Source: CAWACC01 sp964390695
GTDB lineage: Bacteria; Chlamydiota; Chlamydiia; Chlamydiales; Parachlamydiaceae
Length of the DNA stretch: 64,000 bases
NCBI GenBank assembly: GCA_964390695.1
Contig: CAYMKI010000002.1
Span: forward strand, 1-64,000
Direction of reading: 5' to 3'
The position numbers were made by a program, and so were the translations under genes. The notes below the pieces were generated by a model, which saw nothing but the letters and a program-made list of their open reading frames with translations, did not search any database and was not told the DNA's origin. Each line of letters starts with the position of its first letter. Position 1 is the first letter of the stretch. Positions 26,575-35,476 of the stretch are shown here, piece after piece.

Positions 26575-27516
26575 TTAGTTTGTTATAATCCATCTGCCAT
26601 CTATTTTTTCCATGAAGCACGGGACGTTATAAAGCAACTCGGTAACCACAGTCACGCGATCTGCCAAATAAACAGTTGCTCCAGTAAAACTCCAAACGTA
26701 CGTATCTTCCGTGTTGTAGAATTTCATTACATCCCCATTGGAGCCAGTTGGAATTGTTATCACTCGGTTGGCCGTTGCAACTCCATCTAAGATGTTATGC
26801 ACTCCGTTTGCCGTTGCAGTAAAATTTGCATCCGTAGCGTTGGCAACAAGTGTAAGTGGTGATTGCTTCCCGTTAAACGTATTCCAATCAGTAGAACTCA
26901 AATATCCGTCTGCGCCAGTAGTAGCCTGATTAATTGCAATCGTCCTATTAGAAGATAAGTCACCGCCTCCTGTTAATGGGGAAGTGGTTGAAATCGTTCT
27001 TGATGTCGATACCTTGTTATTAAATGTATTCCAGTCGGTAGAAGTTAATTGCCCCGATTGCCCAGTTGTTGCATTCTGTAAAGTGAGTGTAATCGCTGGA
27101 GTAGTAGTTGCATTTACTACTGATCCGCTAAACCCGTTGGCTGTTGCCACCGAAACCGAAGTAACCGTACCCGAACCGCCACCACCTGCACTACCTATAA
27201 TTTGATAATACGTTCCATTATAAGAAAGTATCTTTCGGCAGGCGCAAATAGATCCTATCGCTGGGTTAGTGCCATCTTCATTCTTAATGAACTTAGCTCC
27301 CAATCCATTTCTATTAATTGTAGGGGTTGTTGTTGTGTTTGCAGACGGGAATACAACAATAAATTTTTCTTTTGCATCGTAAGATGCTGGTAATGCTTCT
27401 GTTAAAACATAGTTATCAGTTGTCGGCATTGTGGCCGTGAGTGTCTTGAATGTTCCATCGACACTTTGCCCGTATGCTGTTTGAATTAGAAGCAGTAAAA
27501 AAAGTATCCGTTTCAT
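26575..27516 (-). CDS. Tail-fibre-like repeat protein with Sec signal peptide
   Basis: 313 residues. Residues 1-17 (MKRILFLLLLIQTAYGQ) form a Sec-type signal. The body has fibre-shaft repeats: VTSVSVATANGFSGS, the pair TSTDWNTFNNK and SSTDWNTFNGK, and SPLTGGGDLSSNRTI. These motifs are common in phage tail fibres and in exported host proteins of the tail-fibre-domain type. The gene lies two bases upstream of the next signal-peptide gene. It may be a fibre captured from a host surface-protein gene. Confidence 0.68.
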   Translation of the reverse strand: MKRILFLLLLIQTAYGQSVDGTFKTLTATMPTTDNYVLTEALPASYDAKEKFIVVFPSANTTTTPTINRNGLGAKFIKNEDGTNPAIGSICACRKILSYNGTYYQIIGSAGGGGSGTVTSVSVATANGFSGSVVNATTTPAITLTLQNATTGQSGQLTSTDWNTFNNKVSTSRTISTTSPLTGGGDLSSNRTIAINQATTGADGYLSSTDWNTFNGKQSPLTLVANATDANFTATANGVHNILDGVATANRVITIPTGSNGDVMKFYNTEDTYVWSFTGATVYLADRVTVVTELLYNVPCFMEKIDGRWIITN

Positions 27517-27525
27517 GATTTAAAA

Positions 27526-28020
27526 TTAATAAGTTATTGCCCAATTAGAAAGTATCTGGCCAGGATTGTTAACCAAGGCACGTATGACCGCACCGGGATC
27601 AACTGAGACTCCTGCTAATACCCCCGATACGCCTATATTCCAAGTGTATCCCTTTCTCACATTCACCGAAGGAAACAGGTTGGTTGACGCATCATAGCTG
27701 CCTTGATCCCTCCAATATCCATCAGTAGAAATTGCCTCAACATACACAATTGGCAACCCCACAACCGGAGATATAGTAGGGAAAACATCTTTTTCCGATA
27801 AATCTTTTAAGCAGAATAGAATTGCCTCCAATTCCTTATCCTCTAAATCTGTTTTTCTTTTATATACAGTCAGAAGAGTAAGAATTTTGTTGGCATTCTC
27901 ATCCTCAATATATGCTTCTTCGCCATTCATAATTAATTGAGCGGCTGCAAACCCTTCCGAAACCATCTTTTGAGTGGCCGCGAGGATTATTGAGTTTTCT
28001 TCTGTTAAAATCTCTGCCAT
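27526..28020 (-). CDS. Tail-associated protein, paralogous N-terminus
   Basis: 164 residues. The segment DKELEAILFCLKDLSEKDVFPTISPVV closely parallels SKETELLEYCLLKLNESTFVPTIEKVV in the protein encoded at 28430-29284, so the two genes share a helical N-terminal module, probably for attachment to the same structure. The C-terminus is beta-rich. Start and stop abut neighbours by one base and nine bases. Confidence 0.55.
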   Translation of the reverse strand: MAEILTEENSIILAATQKMVSEGFAAAQLIMNGEEAYIEDENANKILTLLTVYKRKTDLEDKELEAILFCLKDLSEKDVFPTISPVVGLPIVYVEAISTDGYWRDQGSYDASTNLFPSVNVRKGYTWNIGVSGVLAGVSVDPGAVIRALVNNPGQILSNWAITY

Positions 28021-28427
28021 TACGAGTCTTGTAAAAGTCCGTTAGCCGCGCTGAAATCTATCAACAAAGACTCACCATTTACCATGGAAATTGATGAGCC
28101 GTAATCAAAGTAACCGATTAATTCATCATTTGTTGCGGTATCATTATACACAACCACATATCTAAATGTAGCCACCGCTCCGGTGGCCGAAAGCGTCAAG
28201 TCGTTTACAATCAATTTATACACTCCGGCTGTCTGTGAGCTTGAAGTAGTTGTAATATTTCTTGATGAAAGATTTGTGTACGCGATTTCGGTAATGTCTG
28301 CGAGAACTGCATTGGCAGCATTGGGAAGCGTATTAGTTAGCGCAACCTTCAACTGATCGGTAGCCAGGTTATGCTTTTTCTCATAAACTGCTTCGATGAA
28401 TGAATTGAACTTGTTGAACGTTGCCAT
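28020..28427 (-). CDS. Beta-rich tail-associated protein
   Basis: A 135-residue protein that opens FNKFNSFIEAVYEKKHNLATDQLKVAL, followed by regular strands (TAGVYKLIVNDLTLSATGAV, ATFRYVVVYND). This plan is familiar from small phage virion proteins beside fibre genes. The role is not known; it sits among receptor-binding genes. Confidence 0.55.
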   Translation of the reverse strand: MATFNKFNSFIEAVYEKKHNLATDQLKVALTNTLPNAANAVLADITEIAYTNLSSRNITTTSSSQTAGVYKLIVNDLTLSATGAVATFRYVVVYNDTATNDELIGYFDYGSSISMVNGESLLIDFSAANGLLQDS

Positions 28428-28429
28428 AA

Positions 28430-29284
28430 TTATCCTTCAGTTATAATTGCCTCAAGTAAATCATTTGGTGAAACTCCAGTGAAAACGTATTGTTTGTAGT
28501 TTGCTCCACTGCCATCTAAATTATCTCCAAAACTAAAAGTTTGAACGCTTTCTGAAGATCCATTTCTTAAAAACTCCACGTTCCCAGCATCTTCTGTAAC
28601 CCCTGAATTGGTTGTCTTGTAAACAGTACACGTAACATCATTGCTTGTCTTCAATGAGTTGTTTCCTACCGCACCGCTATTGGTGAGGTTTATTGTTCTG
28701 GTTGTGACCCCATCGCTGAAATCGCATCTCCAAGAGCATGGAGGCCCCACAGCTTCAAACAATGATCCCTTGTAAAGTACTGGGTCTACCTGTGTATAGG
28801 TAAGTGTCGCAGCCTGTCCGCTCATTGAAAAAAGTCCTCTATCGGCAGACAATGCCCGGTTATAGAACATGCTTATTGCTTGTCCAGAAAGCGAGAATAC
28901 GCCAGCATCAGCCGCGAGTATAAATCCTGATTTTGACAACATAACATCTTGGCCTCGCATTGAATAGATACCGGCCCATGCCTGCATGGTTCTGTGTACC
29001 AATTCCGGTGTTGCTGAAACGCTCACTACCTTTTCAATGGTAGGAACAAATGTGCTTTCATTAAGTTTTAACAAACAGTATTCAAGTAACTCAGTTTCTT
29101 TCGAAGATAAGTCGCTACAATCCAGCGACTCAAGCACTGTGAATATCTTGCTTAACTCAACGTCTTGTTCTTCCGAAGATAATCCGTTTGCCTTATTTTG
29201 AGCCCCGAGTACGCCAAGGCGTATCAACTCATTAAAAGCAGATGGGTATTGATTTATAAACACTATGTTAAAAGCGCTTATCAT
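28430..29284 (-). CDS. Structural protein with Gly-Ser-Gln beta repeats
   Basis: 284 residues from the start at 29284, which overlaps the upstream stop as ATGA; a longer frame would add 12 residues. The N-terminal helical module is shared with the 27526-28020 product. In the centre three repeats appear with cores YSMRGQDVML, FSLSGQAISM and FSMSGQAATL, a repeat type found in phage minor structural proteins. The C-terminus is a beta domain. Likely part of the tail fibre assembly. Confidence 0.6.
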   Translation of the reverse strand: MISAFNIVFINQYPSAFNELIRLGVLGAQNKANGLSSEEQDVELSKIFTVLESLDCSDLSSKETELLEYCLLKLNESTFVPTIEKVVSVSATPELVHRTMQAWAGIYSMRGQDVMLSKSGFILAADAGVFSLSGQAISMFYNRALSADRGLFSMSGQAATLTYTQVDPVLYKGSLFEAVGPPCSWRCDFSDGVTTRTINLTNSGAVGNNSLKTSNDVTCTVYKTTNSGVTEDAGNVEFLRNGSSESVQTFSFGDNLDGSGANYKQYVFTGVSPNDLLEAIITEG

Positions 29285-29949
29285 ACGGCTCCAAGTAAAA
29301 TAAGTCTCAATACAACCCACTCGCCAGAGGTATTCAGCCCTAGGCTATCAGCGACAATAGCGATTTGAATATTCCGGTAGATGTTGTCAAGCCTTGCCTT
29401 CATCTTATCGTCCTCACAAACGCCACAACTGCCGGCCTGCGCGAGTCCGGCTATTTTTTTGGACCAGTATACATCGGCATTATAGGCTGTAACTCTGCCG
29501 TCATAGGTAGTTATAATTGAAGAGTTACCTTCAATCGTTGTGAGATCCGTAACAACATCCCAATCCGCATGCGGAGGGGCATTTGATGTTGAGGTATTTG
29601 CTTTGTAGATAACTCCATTGTAGAACTTAACTACTCCAGATGCGTAAGTGCCTGCGGTCCAAATGAGAATGGTTAGTTTAGCTGCTTCATACCATCCATC
29701 AACTGATCTTGTGGCTTGAAAAACTGTATCGGTTATCGGATCTGATGAATCTAATGCCATTAGAGCATCTGCCACCGAGTTGACATTCTTTTTGCGGAGG
29801 ATTACAAAATGAGCGTAGTCGCTGAATGGGTTGTTTGGAGTTCCATAGCCACCTGGATTAGTAGCTACATCGTAGTCTCCGGTTGTATCGGTTACGATCA
29901 CCTTTGTCTTTGAGAAGGTTACCGCTATCTTAATCGTTGGTGTGGCCAT
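29281..29949 (-). CDS. Tail-associated structural protein
   Basis: 222 residues. The N-terminal part is a fibronectin-like beta sequence (TIKIAVTFSKTKVIVTDTTGDY) and residues about 95-150 include YASGVVKFYNGVIYKANTSTSNAPPHADW, a carbohydrate-binding-like strand order seen in phage adhesins. The C-terminal helix has two Cys (GSCGVCEDDKMKARL). It is the first gene of the receptor cluster after the capsid operon. Confidence 0.55.
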   Translation of the reverse strand: MATPTIKIAVTFSKTKVIVTDTTGDYDVATNPGGYGTPNNPFSDYAHFVILRKKNVNSVADALMALDSSDPITDTVFQATRSVDGWYEAAKLTILIWTAGTYASGVVKFYNGVIYKANTSTSNAPPHADWDVVTDLTTIEGNSSIITTYDGRVTAYNADVYWSKKIAGLAQAGSCGVCEDDKMKARLDNIYRNIQIAIVADSLGLNTSGEWVVLRLILLGAV

Positions 29950-30067
29950 ACTCTATATTTTTTAACTTCAATCATTAAAAGGGAAAGGGCCACGCTATAC
30001 TCGATAGCCACGCCCGTCCACCTAACCCCCAGAGACTTTCGTCCCTCCTAAGCGGTTCTTTTTCAGG
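29950..30067 (-). other. Structured intergenic spacer after capsid operon, with terminator-like stem
   Basis: On the - strand the 118-base gap folds into two hairpins. One is GGGAC-GAAA-GTCTC, a GNRA-type loop. The other is at 29987-30015, a stem with arms GGGC and GCCC enclosing GCTAT and ATAGC around a five-base loop, followed by TTTCCCTTTT. It may end or attenuate capsid transcription before the receptor genes. The T tract is interrupted, so the terminator call is weak. Confidence 0.45.
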
Positions 30068-30982
30068 TTAATCAACCCGAATTGCTTTTTTGAGTGCCGT
30101 GGCAAACTCAACATATTTTATCCTTCCTGGGCTTCCTTCTTCACTCATGAAGAACTTACACAGACTCTCTATTTTGTCAGTGTCCTCTTCAGGTTTGAAC
30201 AATTCTTCCACGTTGGAATCATTTGACAGGTAGTATGTATCTTTTTCGTACATCAAAACTCCATATACCAACCCATCGTAAATCTGAACTTTCAGCTTTG
30301 CTTTTGAGTCAGGGCTTGCCGCAATCAATTGTTTCGGGAATTGTTGCGCCAACTGAATCATCTCGTACTTCATGCTTTCCGGATCATTAGTGGCCCCCTC
30401 GATGAAAGTCTTGACTTTGTATCGAGGATCTGGATTGTTGTTTAGAACTAACGCTATCTCTCTCAAATCCTTGAATGTAGCTTCGCGGATTAGTTTCTCC
30501 GCATAATACTTCATGTCTGAAATTTTCATCAATGAAGTCACTTCTTTTGTGCCCACTTGGAAGAATGAATTAACTTCATCTGCGGGTGTAGCACCCATAG
30601 CTTTTCTAAACCGGTTTGAAGTATTCTTTCGGGACCGCATCAAAAATTGATAGAGAGCATGGTTTGTATTAGAAACTCTAAGTTCTCCTTTTATGAATTT
30701 TGGTTTTTCGTAGATAGGTTTTACTTGACCAGAAGTGCCAATTTGCTTGTAATCAATTATGGTCGTAGCCATCTTCTTTGATCGGGCCGCACCGTCTTCG
30801 CCAATATCAATGATTTTTTCAATCCCGTTGAGTTGAACAACTTCCGGGCACAGTGGTAATTCTTTAGCCTCAGACTTAATAAATGCTTTCGTTAGTCTGA
30901 ATACTGCTACTTGTCCATCTTTCAGTGGATCAACTTGCAATCTTTTGCTTAGTGGCTTTACATCGTCATATATCTCTGCCAT
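30068..30982 (-). CDS. Capsid-adjacent structural protein
   Basis: 304 residues, mixed alpha/beta with a basic patch (LYQFLMRSRKNTSNRFRKAMG) and no membrane segment. It follows the major capsid gene after a terminator hairpin and precedes the receptor block. Position suggests a head-associated protein. The leader has TTAACCCCC shortly before the ATG, the same motif seen at other starts in this genome. Family not recognised. Confidence 0.55.
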   Translation of the reverse strand: MAEIYDDVKPLSKRLQVDPLKDGQVAVFRLTKAFIKSEAKELPLCPEVVQLNGIEKIIDIGEDGAARSKKMATTIIDYKQIGTSGQVKPIYEKPKFIKGELRVSNTNHALYQFLMRSRKNTSNRFRKAMGATPADEVNSFFQVGTKEVTSLMKISDMKYYAEKLIREATFKDLREIALVLNNNPDPRYKVKTFIEGATNDPESMKYEMIQLAQQFPKQLIAASPDSKAKLKVQIYDGLVYGVLMYEKDTYYLSNDSNVEELFKPEEDTDKIESLCKFFMSEEGSPGRIKYVEFATALKKAIRVD

Positions 30983-31020
30983 AATAAAGGGGGTTAATTG
31001 AGTGATTTAATTTAAAAAGT

Positions 31021-31043
31021 AAAGGGGAGAATTACTCCCCTTT
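31021..31043 (-). terminator. Rho-independent terminator after major capsid gene
   Basis: On the - strand, AAAGGGGAG and CTCCCCTTT flank a five-base loop and are followed by ACTTTTTAAATT. The hairpin starts nine bases after the capsid stop, a usual place to raise capsid mRNA above downstream genes. Confidence 0.75.
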
Positions 31044-31051
31044 AAATGATA

Positions 31052-32440
31052 CTACGCTGATTTTCTCAAGATCAAGAACTTGTTGAGGTTACGAACCTCT
31101 AAGCTCTTGTACGACACCGCATTGATTCTCCAATACATACCATCGTTGGTTGCGCCACCGGGAGCCAAGGCACCGTCACTGAATACAGTGTAGTCACCTT
31201 TGTTCTGGTTAGCCGCGCCACCTGGATCGCTGTACACAAGTTGCAAGAATGGCTCTGCTGAGTTTCCGCTTTCAGAATCAGGGGAAGAAGTACTTCCCAT
31301 AGGGATAAATACCCCCATATTTCTGTAAGGCATGTTGCCAGCACCCAGTGTATCTGCGTGAGAGAACACATCCCATGTCTTCATGTAGAAGCAATAAGGC
31401 TCGATGCAGATAGAGTTGAAATTGAAATTCAACGCTTGCTGTTTCCCACCGTCAAAAGGAGAGAATGACACATTGTTATCACCTGCTTTTGCAAAATCAA
31501 TAAGCCAGTTTTTCCAGCCTAAGTTCAAATCAAGTCCTTGGCCAACCATGTACTCGGCAACGCCATAAGAACGATTCAAAATCAAAATTGCATCGTCAAT
31601 TGTGGTCATGTCAGGAGTTCCGTAATACTCCAGCGTGTTACCGCTATCAGTAATTTGAGGAATCAATCCCTTTGCCAAACGAATTGCTTTTGAGCCTGCA
31701 TTCACCAAGCTAGATGAAGATGGGTTAATAAGCAAACCAAGTTCTTCTTGGAGCTCAAAACGATCCATCATATCATCAATACCTTTTGGGTGAAGTACTT
31801 TTTTGCCTTTGTATTCAAACTCCGTTTCATTCTGCATTGCATGGTCGGTCACCTTGTATGCTTCACGGAAAGTTTGAATATAGTTAGTGACTTTAGAAGT
31901 CTTTGGCACACGAACCTCAGTTGCGGTAGACTCTTCAGACTGCGCATTTGAGTAGAATACCATTGTCGTTCCAACAATTGCCGAGGCAAGAATGTTGTTC
32001 ACACTGGTATCCACAGGATAAACACGAACGCTGTGTGCGTTTGCAGTGGTTCTGTTCACTGAATACACATAACCGGCGGCTTCGTTTTCAAACACCACTG
32101 TGTTTCCAACGACTGGAAAAGATTGGGCACCCGAGTTTTCGTGGTTTGCCGCAGCTAAGGTGATATCCACATAAGTGGTTCCGTCCACAACACTGGCAAT
32201 GACAGCCGAGGCATCCATCCACTGACCTTCTTCATGGTAGTAGTAGGTATGGCGAATGGCTTTCCGCTTGCCCATGTAACCTTTGACTTTGCGCATCCAC
32301 TTCAATGCCGAGGCGCGAGGCACTTTTTTGATCAATTTTTTGTAAAAATCTCTGTCGTAGATATCATAGCTACTAATCAGAGTTACATTTTCTCCACCGG
32401 ACTGGAAACCGGCTCCGGGTATACCTGCAACTTGTGACAT
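31052..32440 (-). CDS. Major capsid protein (HK97-fold, predicted)
   Basis: The 462-residue protein has the size and plan of an HK97-type capsid protein: a basic N-arm region (PRASALKWMRKVKGYMGKRKAIRH), strands for an E-loop (TYYYHEEGQWMDASAVIAS), a spine helix region (IDDMMDRFELQEELGLLI) and A-domain strands with SICIEPYCFYMKTW. It is flanked upstream in the transcript by an acidic scaffold-like gene and downstream by a strong terminator. Recognition rests on position between scaffold, portal and terminase genes and on the domain order. Confidence 0.8.
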   Translation of the reverse strand: MSQVAGIPGAGFQSGGENVTLISSYDIYDRDFYKKLIKKVPRASALKWMRKVKGYMGKRKAIRHTYYYHEEGQWMDASAVIASVVDGTTYVDITLAAANHENSGAQSFPVVGNTVVFENEAAGYVYSVNRTTANAHSVRVYPVDTSVNNILASAIVGTTMVFYSNAQSEESTATEVRVPKTSKVTNYIQTFREAYKVTDHAMQNETEFEYKGKKVLHPKGIDDMMDRFELQEELGLLINPSSSSLVNAGSKAIRLAKGLIPQITDSGNTLEYYGTPDMTTIDDAILILNRSYGVAEYMVGQGLDLNLGWKNWLIDFAKAGDNNVSFSPFDGGKQQALNFNFNSICIEPYCFYMKTWDVFSHADTLGAGNMPYRNMGVFIPMGSTSSPDSESGNSAEPFLQLVYSDPGGAANQNKGDYTVFSDGALAPGGATNDGMYWRINAVSYKSLEVRNLNKFLILRKSA

Positions 32441-32492
32441 ATTTTAAATTTGGTTTAAATGGGTTTAAATTTCGTCCCGCTTAGGAGTCTAT

Positions 32493-33635
32493 TTATCCCT
32501 TTTTTGCAGCCTCCCAAGCATCAAATATGGTTCCTTCTCCTTTTGAAGCAGCCTGGGTAGTGTTGGCTATTTCTTTAGGATTAGAAGCATTTCTGGCCTC
32601 ATTGACTTTCGCCAACTGACCCAATTTGTACCCATGCTGATACGCTAGTTCTGCTTTTTTCTGGTGGTTTTTCATCTCGAAAAATTCACGAGCAAGCTCT
32701 TTGTATGAGTTATCATCAAATTGCCCTTGCGAGTTCGTAAACTGCCCTACGAATTCATTCCACCAGTTTCCGGGTTGTACTAAATCTTGTTTCAGGGTTT
32801 CAATCTCATTTGGATCAAGAGCCATCGTCAAGTAATCGCTTTCTTGGGGGTTTTCTGAGAAAGCGAGTTTTACACCTCCGAAATCTTCTACTGCATTAAA
32901 AATGCTAGTTTGCACTTGTTCTGAAATTTTAGCCGGTGCAGCCTCAACTGTTTTGAACGATTTGGCGATTTCAGAAATAGTTTTTGATGCCTCTTTCACC
33001 TCATTGGAAAGCATCCGTTCTTTGACAAGATTCCCATCCAAATCGCCATATTTATGCTCGAATTCGGCTTCAAAATACTCTTGGTGCCTACCTGCTGGTA
33101 TATCCGAATTTTTCGGATCAACTAAGTAAGCCTCGAAAAGTATCTCTTTCGGGGTTTTGCCTTCCGGGTTGAAAGAAATAGCACGCAAAGTTCGCATTGC
33201 CGCTTCTGGCTCGCTGCCAGCGCTTTGAGATAAAATTTGATAAGCCAGTTTTGCACGCTCATTTTCAAATTTCGGCTCAAATCCTTTTTCGGCTTGGTCC
33301 AAAAGCTCATTGTAATGAGTTATTAACCCGGCAAACTCCTCTTCGGATTTAATACTTCCGCCTGTCATTTTGCTCAAGCGTCCGTAAAATTTCTCTTCGG
33401 GGACATCCAAATCATCATTTGGAATAACCGGTTCAACAACTGTACTTTGACCTTTCGAATTATCTTTTAGCGGTTCGTCCGCTGTTTTTGCTGGTTCTTG
33501 TGGGTCAGGATTTGCAGGTTCGTCTGCATTGTCTGCTGGTTTATCCAGTTCTGCTGCAGGTTTTTCGCCTGGTCTTGTTAGTTCTGCCGTTCCTGAACCA
33601 AGTTCTTGCGCGAGGGTTTCAAATACATTCTCCAT
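32493..33635 (-). CDS. Scaffold-like acidic protein
   Basis: 380 residues from the start at 33635, chosen because a promoter lies 25 bases upstream and the longer frame would include it. The first 110 residues are Pro/Glu/Asp/Ala-rich and disordered (ENVFETLAQELGSGTAELTRP, then DPQEPAKTADEP); the rest is helical and charged. This composition directly before the major capsid gene is typical of head scaffolding proteins. No protease motif was found, so a separate or host protease, or no cleavage, is possible. Confidence 0.68.
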   Translation of the reverse strand: MENVFETLAQELGSGTAELTRPGEKPAAELDKPADNADEPANPDPQEPAKTADEPLKDNSKGQSTVVEPVIPNDDLDVPEEKFYGRLSKMTGGSIKSEEEFAGLITHYNELLDQAEKGFEPKFENERAKLAYQILSQSAGSEPEAAMRTLRAISFNPEGKTPKEILFEAYLVDPKNSDIPAGRHQEYFEAEFEHKYGDLDGNLVKERMLSNEVKEASKTISEIAKSFKTVEAAPAKISEQVQTSIFNAVEDFGGVKLAFSENPQESDYLTMALDPNEIETLKQDLVQPGNWWNEFVGQFTNSQGQFDDNSYKELAREFFEMKNHQKKAELAYQHGYKLGQLAKVNEARNASNPKEIANTTQAASKGEGTIFDAWEAAKKG

Positions 33636-33659
33636 TCTGGGGTATGGGTTAATTTGAAC

Positions 33660-33691
33660 CAAATGTATAATCGTTTGTTCAAATTTGCAAC
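33660..33691 (-). promoter_or_regulatory. Bacteroidetes-type promoter of the scaffold-capsid operon
   Basis: On the - strand: GTTG, 20 bases, TACATTTG, matching the Bacteroidetes sigma consensus (TTTG or TTG near -33, TAnnTTTG near -7). The scaffold-like gene starts 25 bases beyond the -7 box. The -33 element lies inside a 17-bp palindrome. Confidence 0.78.
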
Positions 33692-33701
33692 TGCGTTGCA
33701 A
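33685..33701. promoter_or_regulatory. Operator-like palindrome at capsid promoter
   Basis: TTGCAACTGCGTTGCAA is a perfect inverted repeat of TTGCAAC around a three-base centre. It overlaps the -33 element of the promoter at 33660. The same palindrome with one centre change lies at 36144, in the same position relative to another promoter, so it is likely a regulator's binding site. Confidence 0.65.
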
Positions 33702-33748
33702 GTACACTAATATTTGTTTAGGCGATTATACTAATTATAGGCACAAAA

Positions 33749-33771
33749 AAAGCCGGGCTTTAACCGGCTTT
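33749..33771 (-). terminator. Rho-independent terminator after glycosyltransferase-methyltransferase
   Basis: On the - strand AAAGCCGG and CCGGCTTT form an eight-pair stem around a seven-base loop and are followed by TTTTGTGCC, so the T run is seven bases including the stem end. It isolates the gene from the capsid promoter just downstream. Confidence 0.8.
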
Positions 33772-33791
33772 CTTGTTTCTAATTTATTCAG

Positions 33792-35408
33792 TTATGGTCG
33801 ATAACAACTCTTGAACAATAATGCCCACGGTGCCGGGAAATCAAGTTTCTGTATGAGTAGAAACCCGTTCTTTTCAAAGAATTTAATCCAGTGCTCGGTA
33901 GGCTTCACATTGATATGGCCCCATTGCTTGTCAAACTCGGGTGTATCAGTATATGGCGTTGAGGTGAACAGAAAGTAATCGCAACGCTCTTTCCACAAGT
34001 TCAATATCTGTTCGTTGTATTCATCCGGAATGTGCTCAAAAACCTCAATGCAGGTAACCACGTCCACTTTCTGATCAATCACTGAATTCTGGGCATAGTC
34101 CATGATGAACCGGTAGGACTGTTCTGGATTTCTCGCATCAAAGTATGCTTTGTTGACGGTGTTTGAATCAATGCCATAAGCTACCACTCCTTTGCGGAGG
34201 AAGGCTTCAAGCAATGCACCAGATCCGCATCCGATGTCTACTGCCGACTTGGCTTTCAGGATCTCTACACAATACTGTACGGTTTTATCCATGCCCTGAT
34301 TCCAAAGCGGATTATCTTGAGTCCATCCGTGCTCTTTATTGTAGTTGAAAAATTCCTGATCGGTGAAGGGCTGTACTAAGTCTAAATCTTTGACGTCTTC
34401 AAATTTGCTGGCTGATTCAATCTCATTGATTATTTTAAATCTATCCTTGTTGACATGGAATAAGTTAAGGATATTATTTAAGTGACTTTTTGCATTTGTC
34501 ACAATGCTATTGTTATCGTTAAGTGCCCGTTTAAAAGAAGCCTTAAATCCTTCATTGTCGGAATAGTGATATCCAGGCAAATCTATCCATTCATACCAAA
34601 ATGGCATAACAACCTTTGCGCCTGCCAGCGTAGCCTCTTGCCATGCAATGTTTGATTTTGATTGGTTGAAAGGGATATTTTCGAGAGGAACGTAAACAAT
34701 CTCTGGCGCTAGCTTGATCATTTTTTTGATGAACTCGATCACTCCATCATTGGCCCACAACTTAATTCGATTGCTCGGAAGATGTTCAATGGCCCACGGT
34801 GGACAATAGCCAAAAAATCCCCATGTATACTCTGGCGTTTCATCCATCAGTTCAAGTATCTCTTGTTTGTAGGCATCAAAATCGGCATTGTGAGTATCCG
34901 ATCCGCGCCACAAGATTAATTTGTCTCGCTTGTAGTTATCCGAATCGTGGATATCTAATAATCTTAAATCAGTAGCATTTGGTATCACCGAAATGGACTT
35001 TGGATTTTCCTTTGAAAACTCCTCTAACAGATGTTGAGTCGATACCGTAACATGATCCGCATTTCGAATCATCCACTTAATTGTCTCAACAATGGATGGG
35101 TTATACAATTCTTTTCGATTGTTGGTTTCAGGAATATCAAGATAGTGATCATCCCAGTCAACCCATACAGGAACGCCATACTCCTTCGCCATTTTGATGA
35201 AGTCCATTTGCCATTTCGTGGCCGGACGCTGCATGAAGATCAAATCTACTTGAGTAATCTTAACCCAATTGATGTCGGTGTCATTGCCATTGATAATCTC
35301 AATTTGATCCGGAAATTGCTTTTGCAATAAATTGAACGGGCCATAGGCTCGATAAAAGGAGGTACCATCCGATTCATTAGGATGATGGACAAGAATTTTT
35401 TTTCTCAT
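33792..35408 (-). CDS. Glycosyltransferase-methyltransferase fusion
   Basis: 538 residues from the start at 35408 (MRKKILVHHP), which follows the leader TTAACCAAACCCCTAATT; the longer frame runs through a terminator. Residues 1-360 form a GT-B-like glycosyltransferase: KKILVHHPNESDGTSFYRAYG, VWVDWDDHYL, ADHVTVSTQHLLEEF, SVIPNATDL, LILWRGSDTH and AWQEATLAGAKVVMP. Residues about 385-538 are a class I SAM methyltransferase with AVDIGCGSGALLEAF near 389 and TCIEVFEHIPDEYN. It stands alone between a decoration-like gene and the scaffold gene, bounded by terminators. It may modify the capsid, host surface glycan or a nucleotide sugar. Confidence 0.85.
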   Translation of the reverse strand: MRKKILVHHPNESDGTSFYRAYGPFNLLQKQFPDQIEIINGNDTDINWVKITQVDLIFMQRPATKWQMDFIKMAKEYGVPVWVDWDDHYLDIPETNNRKELYNPSIVETIKWMIRNADHVTVSTQHLLEEFSKENPKSISVIPNATDLRLLDIHDSDNYKRDKLILWRGSDTHNADFDAYKQEILELMDETPEYTWGFFGYCPPWAIEHLPSNRIKLWANDGVIEFIKKMIKLAPEIVYVPLENIPFNQSKSNIAWQEATLAGAKVVMPFWYEWIDLPGYHYSDNEGFKASFKRALNDNNSIVTNAKSHLNNILNLFHVNKDRFKIINEIESASKFEDVKDLDLVQPFTDQEFFNYNKEHGWTQDNPLWNQGMDKTVQYCVEILKAKSAVDIGCGSGALLEAFLRKGVVAYGIDSNTVNKAYFDARNPEQSYRFIMDYAQNSVIDQKVDVVTCIEVFEHIPDEYNEQILNLWKERCDYFLFTSTPYTDTPEFDKQWGHINVKPTEHWIKFFEKNGFLLIQKLDFPAPWALLFKSCYRP

Positions 35409-35431
35409 AATTAGGGGTTTGGTTAAAAAAA

Positions 35432-35453
35432 GAGAGCCCAATATTGGGCTCTC
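35432..35453 (-). terminator. Rho-independent terminator after decoration-like gene
   Basis: A perfect 22-base palindrome with arms GAGAGCCCAAT and ATTGGGCTCTC, flanked on the - strand by TTTTTTAACC. It begins 24 bases after the stop of the gene at 35477 and could also work from the other strand, which carries CAAAAATA after it. Confidence 0.8.
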
Positions 35454-35476
35454 AAAAATAATAAAATTACTGCTGA

